A DNA stretch of 8,563 nucleotides from Bacteroidales bacterium UBA4459 (lineage in GTDB: Bacteria; Bacteroidota; Bacteroidia; Bacteroidales; F082), in assembly GCA_002389465.1 (NCBI GenBank), contig DGOT01000152.1, positions 6,891 to 15,453 on the forward strand, given 5' to 3'. The notes below the pieces were generated by a model that worked only from the letters and a program-made list of their open reading frames with translations, did not search any database and had not been told where the DNA came from. Position 1 is the first letter of the stretch. Each line of letters starts with the position of its first letter. This document shows positions 1-6,755 of the stretch, piece after piece. Made by a program: the position numbers and the translations under genes.

Positions 1-663
1 TTCCGACCAGTTTTCAAGAATAAAATGAGCCATAGTAGCATCTTTGGCAGCCTGCGCTTTCGGGAAATTCTCGTTGACATGTGCGCCCATGCCCGTCATA
101 TTCATCATATTGGCATAGCAGGCGACATCCGGATCATAAAGATTCTGTAGGTCGGGTCCAATCAACTCTTTTGCTTCATCGCTCAAATCATCCAAACCTT
201 CAAAGCCATTATTGTAAACAACAGAAGCATACCTGCGCGGAATATTTGTGGCAATGTACCGTAAGCCGCTGTCTTTGGCAAAATCCATGACGGGTTTGTA
301 ATCGGTTTTGTAATTTCCCCAGAGTTTTGCCTCGGCTTCAAATTTTTTATCGGCATAGGTTCCGGCTATGTATTCGTCAACAAGCAATTGGTTATCGGCT
401 TCAAACATTTCCGAACCGATAATTAAGTCTTGTTTTTTTTCTTTATATAAATCAACGGTAATTTCATACTCCATCCAGTGCGCAATCGGATCCGTATGCA
501 ATTCGCCAAAAAATACAATATCTGCCTGCACCAGGTCTTTGATCATTTTTTCATACTTGACCATTTTTCCATGTTGGTCGTACAATACATAAGCAGGCTT
601 GTCACTTTTAAAAGCAAAGCCTGCAAAGGCTAACAATAAAATGTAAATGAGTGTTCTTTTCAT
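1..663 (-). CDS. ChaN/Tiki-superfamily exported protein (haem-binding uptake type), 3' end cut off
   Basis: An ORF starts at the ATG at 663-661 and stays open to the left edge, giving 221 residues with no stop, so it is C-terminally incomplete. Residues 1-18 form a signal peptide (basic MKR, then a hydrophobic core ending AFAGFAF). There is no lipobox Cys, so a signal peptidase I substrate is likelier than a lipoprotein. Residues 48-62 (DIVFFGELHTDPIAH) carry the G-E-x-H motif with a trailing His that is typical of the ChaN/DUF399 (Cofac_haem_bdg) family. IIGSEMFEAD at 81-90 fits the next conserved block (GxEMFE). Family members are linked to haem or iron binding and belong to the wider Tiki/TraB/EreA fold, some of which are metal-dependent hydrolases; which activity applies here cannot be told. 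The gene lies 60 bp downstream of a small ORF and the TolB-like gene on the same strand, so it may share their transcript. Confidence 0.8.
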   Translation of the reverse strand, partial: MKRTLIYILLLAFAGFAFKSDKPAYVLYDQHGKMVKYEKMIKDLVQADIVFFGELHTDPIAHWMEYEITVDLYKEKKQDLIIGSEMFEADNQLLVDEYIAGTYADKKFEAEAKLWGNYKTDYKPVMDFAKDSGLRYIATNIPRRYASVVYNNGFEGLDDLSDEAKELIGPDLQNLYDPDVACYANMMNMTGMGAHVNENFPKAQAAKDATMAHFILENWSE

Positions 664-723
664 TATTTTCTGATTTTAAAATTTATAATATTCTTGTTCG
701 TAATTTCAAATATTGTTCTCAGC

Positions 724-944
724 TTATTTCTCAGGTTGAATGAGCAATACGTCATGTTTACCGTCACTCATAATATCAACCGTTATTGTCCAATGCCAAG
801 TTTCGCCTTGCTCCTTCTTGTTGCTTTTGTTTTTCCTTTTGCGCCCGCCTCTGTAAAAGTAAGGTTTTTTTCTCTGTTTATTAAGTCATGGGCAACACTC
901 AGGATAACCAGTATGGTAAGTGTTTTACTCATGATGTTCTTCAT
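724..944 (-). CDS. Small ORF in two frames, joined by an A_AAA_AAC -1 slippery site (programmed frameshift, decayed gene or sequence error)
   Basis: From the ATG at 944-942 (a second ATG is at 932-930) the zero frame reads MKNIMSKTLTILVILSVAHD, a signal- or TM-like start, and stops at about 786 after 53 residues. At 870-864 the zero frame reads GAA AAA AAC, which contains the heptamer A_AAA_AAC, a classical bacterial -1 slip site. After a -1 shift the reading continues as PYFYRGG, a Lys-rich stretch, then GETWHWTITVDIMSDGKHDV and LLIQPEK, to a TAA at 726-724. The joined product would be 73 aa. The distal frame has a TGA just upstream and no good start of its own until the ATG at 771-769. The ORF begins 20 bp after the TolB-like stop codon and ends 60 bp before the ChaN-like start, as an operon member would. 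Against it: the purine-rich middle is open in all three minus frames, no strong stimulatory hairpin follows the heptamer, and I recognise no family. Confidence 0.35.
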
Positions 945-964
945 GTTAACATCTTCCTTCTTTT

Positions 965-1999
965 TTACAAATTAAGACTGGAAATATCCATCAGATACAG
1001 ATAGAGTTTTCTTTCCCCGTTGGCATCTCTTCCTGAGGAAAATGCCAGTGTTTTGCCATCGTGTGAAATGACAGGAAAGCCGTCAAAAGATTCATTGTAG
1101 GTAAGTTGTTTCTCTTTGCCGGTTTCCAGATTTCTTATAAATATCTCGAAATTGTGTGGTGGCAGTATTTTCACGTAAGCAAAATATTTACCATCCGGTG
1201 ATGGATACGGTGCCCAGTGTGTCCCATGCTCGAAGGTAATTTGTTTGAAGTCGCTGCCATCAGTTTTGATGGTGAAGATTTGCATGTCTTTAGAACGTTT
1301 TCCCTCATCTTCTCTTTTCCAGGCACGGTAGAGTATCGTTTCGTTATCGGGCATAATAAAGGCGCCGCCTTCCTGCCAGTCATCAGTAAAAGTTACCTGG
1401 CGTTCGTTTGTGCCGTCGGCATCCATGAGCCACATGTCCATTTTACCGTCAATTTGCCTGCCAAACAGTATTTTTGTTCCGTCAGGACTGTAACAAACTT
1501 CCGCATCGTAATATTTGTTATTTGTCAGTCTTTTCACACTGCTTCCGTCAAGGTCTGAAGTGTAAAGTTCAGCACCCTGGGGATAGTCCTTAGGGTCTGA
1601 ATAGTTTCCCGGATGCATATCTAAATTATCGCGTGTAGAAGTCCAGATAATACTTTTTCCATCAGGATGGTAATAGGAGCAGGCGTCAGCTCCCCTATCG
1701 TTTATTTGCGTCAAACCGGTACCGTCAATGTTGATGGTATATACCATATGATGTTCGTCATCACCGGTTTTCCCGTTAAAGATCATCGATTGATCATCCG
1801 GTGAAAAATAAGCTTCGGCGCCTTCAGGGCTGTTTGGTATCATGTGTACCGGAAGTTCCTCATTTACTACTGTTTCTGCAGTTTGAACATCTTTGCTGTC
1901 TTCGGCGTTTGCCTCTTTTTTTGCACCTGGATTGGTACACGCCGATAATAAAATAATGCCTCCTACTAAAAGCGCTCCGGTTAATTTTTTGGTTTTCAT
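965..1999 (-). CDS. TolB-like PD40 (WD40-like) beta-propeller lipoprotein
   Basis: This 344-residue protein has a lipoprotein signal, MKTKKLTGALLVGGIILLSAC, with lipobox L-S-A-C and acylated Cys21, so it should be anchored to a membrane facing the periplasm or surface. A low-complexity Ala/Glu/Lys linker (22-50) follows. Six PD40-type repeats can be seen, each with an S/H-PDG-like turn and a hydrophobic strand: about 61-76 (FSPDDQSMIFNG), 105-121 (YHPDGKSIIWTS), 166-181 (YSPDGTKILFGR), 211-226 (IMPDNETILYRA), 262-277 (PSPDGKYFAYVK) and 307-323 (ISHDGKTLAFSSGRD). Six repeats suit a six-bladed propeller such as the C-terminal domain of TolB. The N-terminal TolB domain is absent, so this is a TolB-like propeller and not the Tol-Pal component itself. 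Such proteins usually bind partners or act as inactive relatives of peptidase propellers; no catalytic residues are visible. It lies 88 bp after the upstream membrane-protein gene and is followed closely by the small ORF and the ChaN-like gene. Confidence 0.88.
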   Translation of the reverse strand: MKTKKLTGALLVGGIILLSACTNPGAKKEANAEDSKDVQTAETVVNEELPVHMIPNSPEGAEAYFSPDDQSMIFNGKTGDDEHHMVYTINIDGTGLTQINDRGADACSYYHPDGKSIIWTSTRDNLDMHPGNYSDPKDYPQGAELYTSDLDGSSVKRLTNNKYYDAEVCYSPDGTKILFGRQIDGKMDMWLMDADGTNERQVTFTDDWQEGGAFIMPDNETILYRAWKREDEGKRSKDMQIFTIKTDGSDFKQITFEHGTHWAPYPSPDGKYFAYVKILPPHNFEIFIRNLETGKEKQLTYNESFDGFPVISHDGKTLAFSSGRDANGERKLYLYLMDISSLNL

Positions 2000-2087
2000 A
2001 TTAATTTTTTAATGTGACTTAATTATGTGAATTGTCTTTTTATTTTATCAAATTATTAAAATTCGTTTTACTTCCATACAACCGTTT

Positions 2088-2951
2088 TTATTTGGACTTT
2101 TTATGTTTACGCTCATAGAAAAGGATGGTCATCAATAACACAAGGACGAAGAATATGGACAGGATCTCAATCTTGTGCTCAAGAGGTTCTACCCATATTT
2201 CATTGTATATATTCCATCTTCCCAGAATCTCCACAACATTCCAGAAAATAATCACCACGGGTATCCCATATCTTATGGCATAGGCTATATTGTTAATCTT
2301 AAGAAGGTTAATAAATAAGTATAGCGACCATAACAACGATCCAAAGGCAAATAAATAGGTTACGGGATGGTGATCTCCAAAAATTCTGTTGTCATAAATC
2401 AGCATTAAGGCGATGTAAAAGATCCAGAGAATGGTGATGATTTCGGTAGTTGTAATTAACGCTATCGGCCTGTCTTTTTCTGCGGGTATTCTATTCACGA
2501 ATTTCATTCTGAGGTTTCGCTGCAGCCATCTGAAAAAATTGCATTGCGTGTGGCGGTTAAACAAAAAATAGATAAATATAACTGACAGAAAACCAATGGA
2601 AGATGGCAATATTAAATACTCGGGTTTGGTGACCACTTCGCCATTTTCGATTAAAGGTTGAATACCAAGATGATGAGCAAAGAAAACGAAAGAAAATTCA
2701 ATCCATCCGGTCCAGATCAGCAAGCCGGCAAACAAGCCCAGAAATGTTGCTTTTGTCTCATTTTGCGTTTTCATGCCTAAAATTAACAGCACCAAACCCA
2801 GCAATCCCATAACAAATGCTGCCTGAAAAACATAGGCTTTGCCAAAAACGTGTTCGGTCATGATCATTAAGGCATGACCAAGAGGCATGGTGAGTAAGAT
2901 GATAAGAAATGCCAGGATACCGGAAACCGGCTTCTTAAGTGTGATGTTCAT
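2088..2951 (-). CDS. Conserved-looking membrane protein with eight predicted TM helices, function unknown
   Basis: This 287-residue integral membrane protein matches no family I can name. Hydrophobic segments lie at about 10-31, 40-60, 67-92, 113-131, 163-186, 196-217, 225-244 and 261-279, giving eight likely helices. The tail RKHKKSK is basic and the loop at 132-161 is rich in Arg/Lys, so both termini and that loop are probably cytoplasmic. Histidines sit at or near helix ends: H26 and H34, the pair H93-H94 (FAHHLG) after TM3, and H194-H195 (DHHP) before TM6. Tryptophans cluster in TM3 (LLIWTGWIEF). This pattern could suit cofactor or metal binding, but that is inference only. The start ATG at 2951 gives a normal membrane-protein N-terminus (MNITLKKPVSGILAF). 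The gene lies 264 bp after the XRE regulator gene and 88 bp before the TolB-like gene. Confidence 0.75.
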   Translation of the reverse strand: MNITLKKPVSGILAFLIILLTMPLGHALMIMTEHVFGKAYVFQAAFVMGLLGLVLLILGMKTQNETKATFLGLFAGLLIWTGWIEFSFVFFAHHLGIQPLIENGEVVTKPEYLILPSSIGFLSVIFIYFLFNRHTQCNFFRWLQRNLRMKFVNRIPAEKDRPIALITTTEIITILWIFYIALMLIYDNRIFGDHHPVTYLFAFGSLLWSLYLFINLLKINNIAYAIRYGIPVVIIFWNVVEILGRWNIYNEIWVEPLEHKIEILSIFFVLVLLMTILFYERKHKKSK

Positions 2952-3050
2952 GATTCATTATTGCTTATCGATAAAATATTACCGCTAAATAATAAAAAAT
3001 AATCGTTATATCAAAATGTAACACGTTATAATTAATAACATTTTAATAAA

Positions 3051-3090
3051 ACCCGGAGATGTTTTGAGACGGGCTGCTCCATCTGCCCGT
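3051..3090 (-). promoter_or_regulatory. Two mutually exclusive hairpins in the leader of the eight-TM gene (attenuator-like)
   Basis: Read on the minus strand, ACGGGC (3090-3085) can pair with GCCCGT (3074-3069), six base pairs around a 10-nt loop. The same AGCCCG block (3075-3070) can instead pair with CGGGTT (3055-3050, one G-U), which runs into TTTTATT (3051-3045) and would form a weak intrinsic terminator. The shared strand makes the two structures exclusive, as in attenuators. The element is about 100 nt upstream of the ATG at 2951. The terminator stem is short and its loop is 14 nt, so chance pairing is quite possible. The rest of 2952-3215 holds only AT-rich short dyads, such as GTTAT-N5-ATAAC at 3025-3039, and no ORF. 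Confidence 0.25.
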
Positions 3091-3215
3091 TTTATGATCT
3101 TGCTGTTCCTTTTCAATTGTAGAATTTGTCACACAGGTTATAAAGTATTGTAAGAAAAGTATGTGAGATTAAAATGAGGAAGGTAGATTGCTGATACGTA
3201 GGTATTCAGTTCGTA

Positions 3216-3434
3216 TTACTCCTCACCGTCTTCAGGGATATAACACAGTATATCCCCCGGCTGGCAATCCAGTTCCTTGCAGATTGCCTCCAGGGTGGAG
3301 AAACGAATAGCCCGGGCTCTTCCTTTTTTAAGGATGGAGAGGTTGGCAATTGTTATACCTATGCTGTTGGAGAGCTTTGTCAACGTCATTTTGCGCTTGG
3401 CGAGCATTACATCAAGGTTAACTTCTATGGGCAT
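3216..3434 (-). CDS. XRE/Cro-CI-type transcriptional regulator, YozG-like
   Basis: This 72-residue protein is almost entirely a Cro/CI helix-turn-helix domain. Residues 18-25 (LTKLSNSI) and 29-38 (IANLSILKKG) fit helix 2 and the recognition helix. The segment AIRFSTLEAICKELDCQPGD (42-61), with the following ILCYIPEDGEE, is the hallmark C-terminal block of YozG-like regulators. Family members are DNA-binding proteins of about 65-75 aa, so the length is complete. It lies 11 bp downstream of the DUF2975 membrane protein gene, a pairing found in many Firmicutes and Bacteroidota, so the two are almost certainly cotranscribed. It probably binds DNA as a dimer and may repress its own operon; a dyad overlapping the upstream promoter (4101-4122) is the candidate site. 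The signal sensed is unknown but presumably comes through the DUF2975 partner. Confidence 0.92.
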   Translation of the reverse strand: MPIEVNLDVMLAKRKMTLTKLSNSIGITIANLSILKKGRARAIRFSTLEAICKELDCQPGDILCYIPEDGEE

Positions 3435-3445
3435 GGTCTCTTGAA

Positions 3446-4075
3446 TTAAATAGTTAAGTCATGGTCTTCTTTTAATTCGGCCCCCCGAATAAATGCTTTG
3501 GCGATAACAAAAATGAGTAAGGCCAGGAACACTGCCCGGAAATCAAATCCGAACCGGGCTTTAAAAACGATCCCTTCAATAACCAGTGTTTTAGAAATGT
3601 ACAGGTTTACAAAATAATTAATGATCTCTGGTATTAACGCAAGGCCTAATATGGCATAGGCAATGTATTTTATATAAATACCATTCTGCCTGGTAAAAAA
3701 CACATCTGTCTTCAGGCCTGAAAATATCTTCTTCAGCATATAAATAATGAAAATATAAAGCAATGAATCGATAAATACACTGAGCAGCCGGAGGTAGATA
3801 AAATTATAACCGGCATCTTTTATGTGGAGCCGTCCTTCACCGTTCGTTAAAAACACATCATTTTGAAAGTTGTCGGCAGCAGAAGCTGTGTTTTGAATAT
3901 CCAAGCGGGCAAACTGTATGTGAAAACCCTCCAGCTTATCGGTGTTAATTATGGAATTATCTGTGGCGATCAAAACAGAAATGACAATGAGTACTGCCAG
4001 AAAAAACCATTGCAGATACCAGACAATACTAAGTACGATTGAAACAGCTTTGATGAAAGGAAATTTAGCGGGCAT
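3446..4075 (-). CDS. DUF2975 family membrane protein, partner of the XRE regulator
   Basis: This 209-residue protein has four likely TM helices, at about 9-36, 93-116, 133-157 and 180-196. Between TM1 and TM2 is a 55-residue polar domain (about 38-92), probably outside the cytoplasm. The DUF2975 signature is clear at the C-terminus, where IAKAFIRGAELKEDHDLTI (191-209) matches the usual ending R-G-A-x-L-x-E-[ED]-x-D-L-T-I. VFFTRQNGIYIKYIAY (125-140) fits the family's conserved amphipathic segment before TM3. The biochemical role of DUF2975 is unknown. Its steady association with a YozG-like repressor suggests that it tethers, senses for or is controlled by that regulator. The start at 4075 is supported by a -7 box at 4111-4104, leaving a leader of roughly 20 nt. 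It is the first gene of the pair, followed after 11 bp by the regulator. Confidence 0.92.
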   Translation of the reverse strand: MPAKFPFIKAVSIVLSIVWYLQWFFLAVLIVISVLIATDNSIINTDKLEGFHIQFARLDIQNTASAADNFQNDVFLTNGEGRLHIKDAGYNFIYLRLLSVFIDSLLYIFIIYMLKKIFSGLKTDVFFTRQNGIYIKYIAYAILGLALIPEIINYFVNLYISKTLVIEGIVFKARFGFDFRAVFLALLIFVIAKAFIRGAELKEDHDLTI

Positions 4076-4100
4076 AGACAGAACATTTATGATGATTAAA

Positions 4101-4122
4101 CGACAAAGTTAATATTTTGTCG
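4101..4122 (-). promoter_or_regulatory. Promoter -7 box with overlapping dyad, candidate XRE operator of the DUF2975/XRE operon
   Basis: On the minus strand TAACTTTG (4111-4104) matches the Bacteroidota -7 consensus TAnnTTTG exactly, placing a transcription start near 4097, about 20 nt before the DUF2975 ATG. A clear TTTG -33 box is not seen at the expected distance. The -7 box lies inside an inverted repeat, CGACAAA (4101-4107), eight bases, TTTGTCG (4116-4122), with 8 of 11 positions symmetric. A repressor dimer bound here would block RNA polymerase, and the operon encodes such a repressor. The consensus match and symmetry are observed; binding by the XRE protein is inference. Confidence 0.5.
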
Positions 4123-4267
4123 TGGATTACTCCCTGAGCTCCGTTAAAAAAGAGAGCACTTGCGTATTATAACCTCTAAGTAAAAATCAGCATGCTTAAG
4201 CGGATGTCTGTAAATGCAGGTGCAGCCCGATTAGAAAACCCTTTCTTTACTTCCCCTTGTCTTTATT

Positions 4268-6337
4268 TTATAGTTTAATAATGTTCCCATTTAGGATTTG
4301 ATTGTTGTATTGAATTGTGTAAAAGTAATAGCCCGAAGGAACCGGGATGCCTTCCTGGTTGGTTCCGTCCCAGAGAATTGTGTATTCCCCTTTTCCGTTT
4401 AATTGAATGGTTGCCACATCAATCAGCCGGCCAAATGCATCGAATACCTGTAAGGTTGCCGTTTCATATGCCAGCTCTTTAACGATAAAATGAATATATA
4501 TTTCAGAAGAGAAGGGGTTTGGATAGGCATAGCATAATTCGTCACCATACGCATTTTCTTCCTCAAAAGAGTCTTCAATAAACACCGTTCCTCCCCCTGT
4601 ATAGGAAGTAAAAGGACTGATCACATTATAACAGATGCTGATGTCAATTATTTCATTCTTAATTTCTTCAGCCTCAGGTGAGTCAGGGTCAAGCGTGTAG
4701 TAAAAAATATACAAATTGTCCATTTTCTTCTTTGCCCATAGCTTGGTTAGAAACTGGTATGTCGGTATAGTTGTGTCAGCCAGGTCAACGGTATATTGAT
4801 ACGATTGAGGCTGGCCAAACGCTTCCCCGCTGAATGTTACATTGATTGGAGCTGCTTCATTGTATCTGCCGGCTACAATTAGCTGTTGGCCAAGATACAG
4901 GTTATCAAGAGGGCTAGGAAAGATTTGCGTGAGCAAAGGGGGATCAACCGACAGTTGTGTATTGATCAGGACAGGATTTCGGATCTTCCTGTAAAACGCA
5001 GTGATCACCTCTTCCAGTTCATCACTGCCAAGGAATTCACTGAGGCCATTATTTTGAGATGCGATTTGGGATAGTAAGGATTCATTTGTGTATTCGCCTA
5101 TCCCGAATGTGTGAATCTGGAGGTTAGATACTTCATTGGTAGTGATCAGGTCCTGAATGTGTGCCAGAATCTCATCTGTATCGATCAAACCGGTAGTTGC
5201 TTCGCCATCGGTGAAAAATATAATAATATTGGCCAGGGTCGTATCATTTGAAGCAAAGTCAGGGATTGCCGTTGAAAATGCACCGGAAATATTGGTAGAA
5301 CCATTTGCCTGAAGATTGGTAATATAGTTTAGTGCATCTGATTGTGAAGTCGCGTCAAATGCCACATGGTCTTCAAAGAGGCTGGATACATACGAAGCAA
5401 AATCTACAATGTTAAAATAATCACCCTCGTTAAGGTTGTTAACTATATAGGAGGCTGCATCCCTTGCCTGGATAATTTTATTTCCGTTCATGCTTCCGGA
5501 GCGGTCAATGATCAGGGTAAATACTTTTTGTATGACCTCTGATTGCGGATCGGGCTCAACAATGAATGTAAAGAAACCATTTCCGTATAAGTCGCAGTGA
5601 AAAGCCGTGTCTGTGATAAATGTGCTGTAGCTGAACAAACCCAGATCATCCGGGCTGAGTTCGTAGTATGCTCTGTAATCGAGGTTGGCAGGTGTTTCAT
5701 ATACCTCAAATTCAAATTCAGCGGTACTGTCATTATAATAGATGTACTCAGGAGTATGGCTCAGAAGCTCAATATTCGTTATTTTTCGCTGAGATTCCAG
5801 TGAGAAATGAATGTGCTGATAATTGAGTAGTTCGCTTTGAATTAAGGTGTAATCGTTGGGATACTGAAAGTCAACCTGGTAAAAATCGTAAGGAAGGAGT
5901 TGTACGTAGGTTAACTCAATAAACAGAATGGAATCCATGGCGATTGAGTCTTCCAGGTTAAAGAAAAGTGGAGTGTCGCCAAGAAATTCCTGAAGAGCCT
6001 CATTTCCGGTACCACCGCCGGGAAGAGTCGTATCCTGTGGTGAAGGTGAAATGTTCGCAGAATACCAGGTGTTTCCAAGTTTCCAGCGGAGGCCGATGCC
6101 GCTTGCACTCTCTGCCAAAGGAAACGCATACTTGATTTTAGTTTTTTCGCCTGTATTGTTCAGAAATTTTTGCGTGGCCACAACAATGGCAATCTGGTCG
6201 TAAACAGTTACCTCCACATTCGATGAGAGCAGACGGAAGTACTCACTGTTCTGGGCATTTTTAATGGCTACACCGTTCGACAAGAGAATATTTGGAAAAA
6301 GGATGCAGCCTAACAAGAGTAATAATAATTTTTTCAT
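4268..6337 (-). CDS. Secreted VIT-VWA domain protein with T9SS type A C-terminal sorting domain
   Basis: This 689-residue protein has a signal peptide at 1-20 (MKKLLLLLLGCILFPNILLS). Cys11 is too early and too hydrophobically embedded to be a convincing lipobox. A VIT domain spans about 37-150 (VEVTVYDQIAIVVATQKFLN, then the IKYAFPL strand). A von Willebrand A domain spans about 270-450 with an intact MIDAS: D278-R-S280-G-S282, T348 (GSTN) and D377 (FFTDGEA), so it should bind a divalent metal and a protein ligand. The stretch 525-587 (LTKLWAKKKMDNL, then CYNVISPFTSYTGG) resembles the post-VWA region of inter-alpha-trypsin-inhibitor heavy chains. Residues 600-689 are a T9SS sorting domain: YPNPF at 605-609, LQVFDAFGRLID at 629-640, and WDGTNQEGIPVPSGYYFYTI at 656-675. 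The product is expected to be exported and then attached to, or released from, the outer surface. The ligand is unknown. The gene appears monocistronic, with 192 bp to the next gene. Confidence 0.93.
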   Translation of the reverse strand: MKKLLLLLLGCILFPNILLSNGVAIKNAQNSEYFRLLSSNVEVTVYDQIAIVVATQKFLNNTGEKTKIKYAFPLAESASGIGLRWKLGNTWYSANISPSPQDTTLPGGGTGNEALQEFLGDTPLFFNLEDSIAMDSILFIELTYVQLLPYDFYQVDFQYPNDYTLIQSELLNYQHIHFSLESQRKITNIELLSHTPEYIYYNDSTAEFEFEVYETPANLDYRAYYELSPDDLGLFSYSTFITDTAFHCDLYGNGFFTFIVEPDPQSEVIQKVFTLIIDRSGSMNGNKIIQARDAASYIVNNLNEGDYFNIVDFASYVSSLFEDHVAFDATSQSDALNYITNLQANGSTNISGAFSTAIPDFASNDTTLANIIIFFTDGEATTGLIDTDEILAHIQDLITTNEVSNLQIHTFGIGEYTNESLLSQIASQNNGLSEFLGSDELEEVITAFYRKIRNPVLINTQLSVDPPLLTQIFPSPLDNLYLGQQLIVAGRYNEAAPINVTFSGEAFGQPQSYQYTVDLADTTIPTYQFLTKLWAKKKMDNLYIFYYTLDPDSPEAEEIKNEIIDISICYNVISPFTSYTGGGTVFIEDSFEEENAYGDELCYAYPNPFSSEIYIHFIVKELAYETATLQVFDAFGRLIDVATIQLNGKGEYTILWDGTNQEGIPVPSGYYFYTIQYNNQILNGNIIKL

Positions 6338-6671
6338 GGCAAATAATTTTTAGGGTGATTTGAAGGATGTATATACACTGTGTTCATGACCATATATAAT
6401 CAGGAATATTTGATAATTTTTCATCATACGGACAAACAGCTTAACGATCTATATGCTTATTTCAATAAGGTGTTCTATTCCTCTGTTACATACAGATGTG
6501 CTTATAAATAAGACAGTTGTTCAGAGAAAAACCCTTACTCGATTTTAAAATATTTTAGGTGGACTGCTCTTTGCCAGGCACGGAAATTACTTCATTAGCA
6601 ACGATTGTATAGAAGTGGTGTGGGGGATGGCTTTGGCTTAAGTGGCATATTCAGGAGACCATTCCAAGAGG
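6338..6671. other. Intergenic stretch upstream of the VIT-VWA gene, no gene seen
   Basis: All frames are broken by stops and the longest start-to-stop readings are under 40 codons, without protein-like character. This is where the promoter of the VIT-VWA gene should lie, but no exact TAnnTTTG box was found on the minus strand here. Confidence 0.5.
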
Positions 6672-6750
6672 GGAAAAAGCCCCGTTAAAAAAGGGTGAAC
6701 TGATTAAACGGGGCTAAATCAGCCTGACTTATTACCATATAAGGCAGGCA
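6672..6750 (-). ncRNA. Candidate small RNA of about 79 nt: two hairpins ending in a U-tract
   Basis: On the minus strand a -7 box TACCTTTG (6763-6756, exact TAnnTTTG) is followed six bases later by hairpin 1 at 6749-6722: GCCTG-C-CTTAT, loop ATGGTA, ATAAG-T-CAGGC, ten base pairs with one mismatch. After a six-base linker comes hairpin 2 at 6715-6678, AGCCCCGTT paired perfectly with AACGGGGCT around a 20-nt loop, followed directly by a short T-run (6677-6674). A start about 5-7 nt after the box would begin the transcript at hairpin 1, so box, structure and terminator fit one short RNA. No good -33 box is present, and I recognise no known RNA family. Alternatively hairpin 2 is only a back-up terminator for readthrough from the tRNA operon 340 bp upstream. 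Confidence 0.4.
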
Positions 6751-6755
6751 TAGTT

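Noticed and set aside
81..592. Plus-strand ORFs of 69 and 74 codons
   Set aside because: They lie wholly antisense to the ChaN-like gene, whose translation is well ordered and has a recognisable motif.
694..975. Plus-strand ORF of 93 codons with a very hydrophobic product
   Set aside because: It is antisense to the small ORF and to the end of the TolB-like gene. Its Leu/Phe-rich hydrophobicity is what results from reading the complement of a purine-rich strand, and it has no family resemblance.
2011..2060. A promoter for the TolB-like gene from TAATTTG on the minus strand near 2052-2046
   Set aside because: The spacing inside the box is one base short of TAnnTTTG and no -33 element is present, so it is not better than chance in AT-rich DNA.
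4886..6129. Short ORFs inside the VIT-VWA gene on both strands (for example 4886-5074, 5512-5733, 5597-5803, 5911-6129)
   Set aside because: All are shadows of a continuous 689-codon gene with intact domains.
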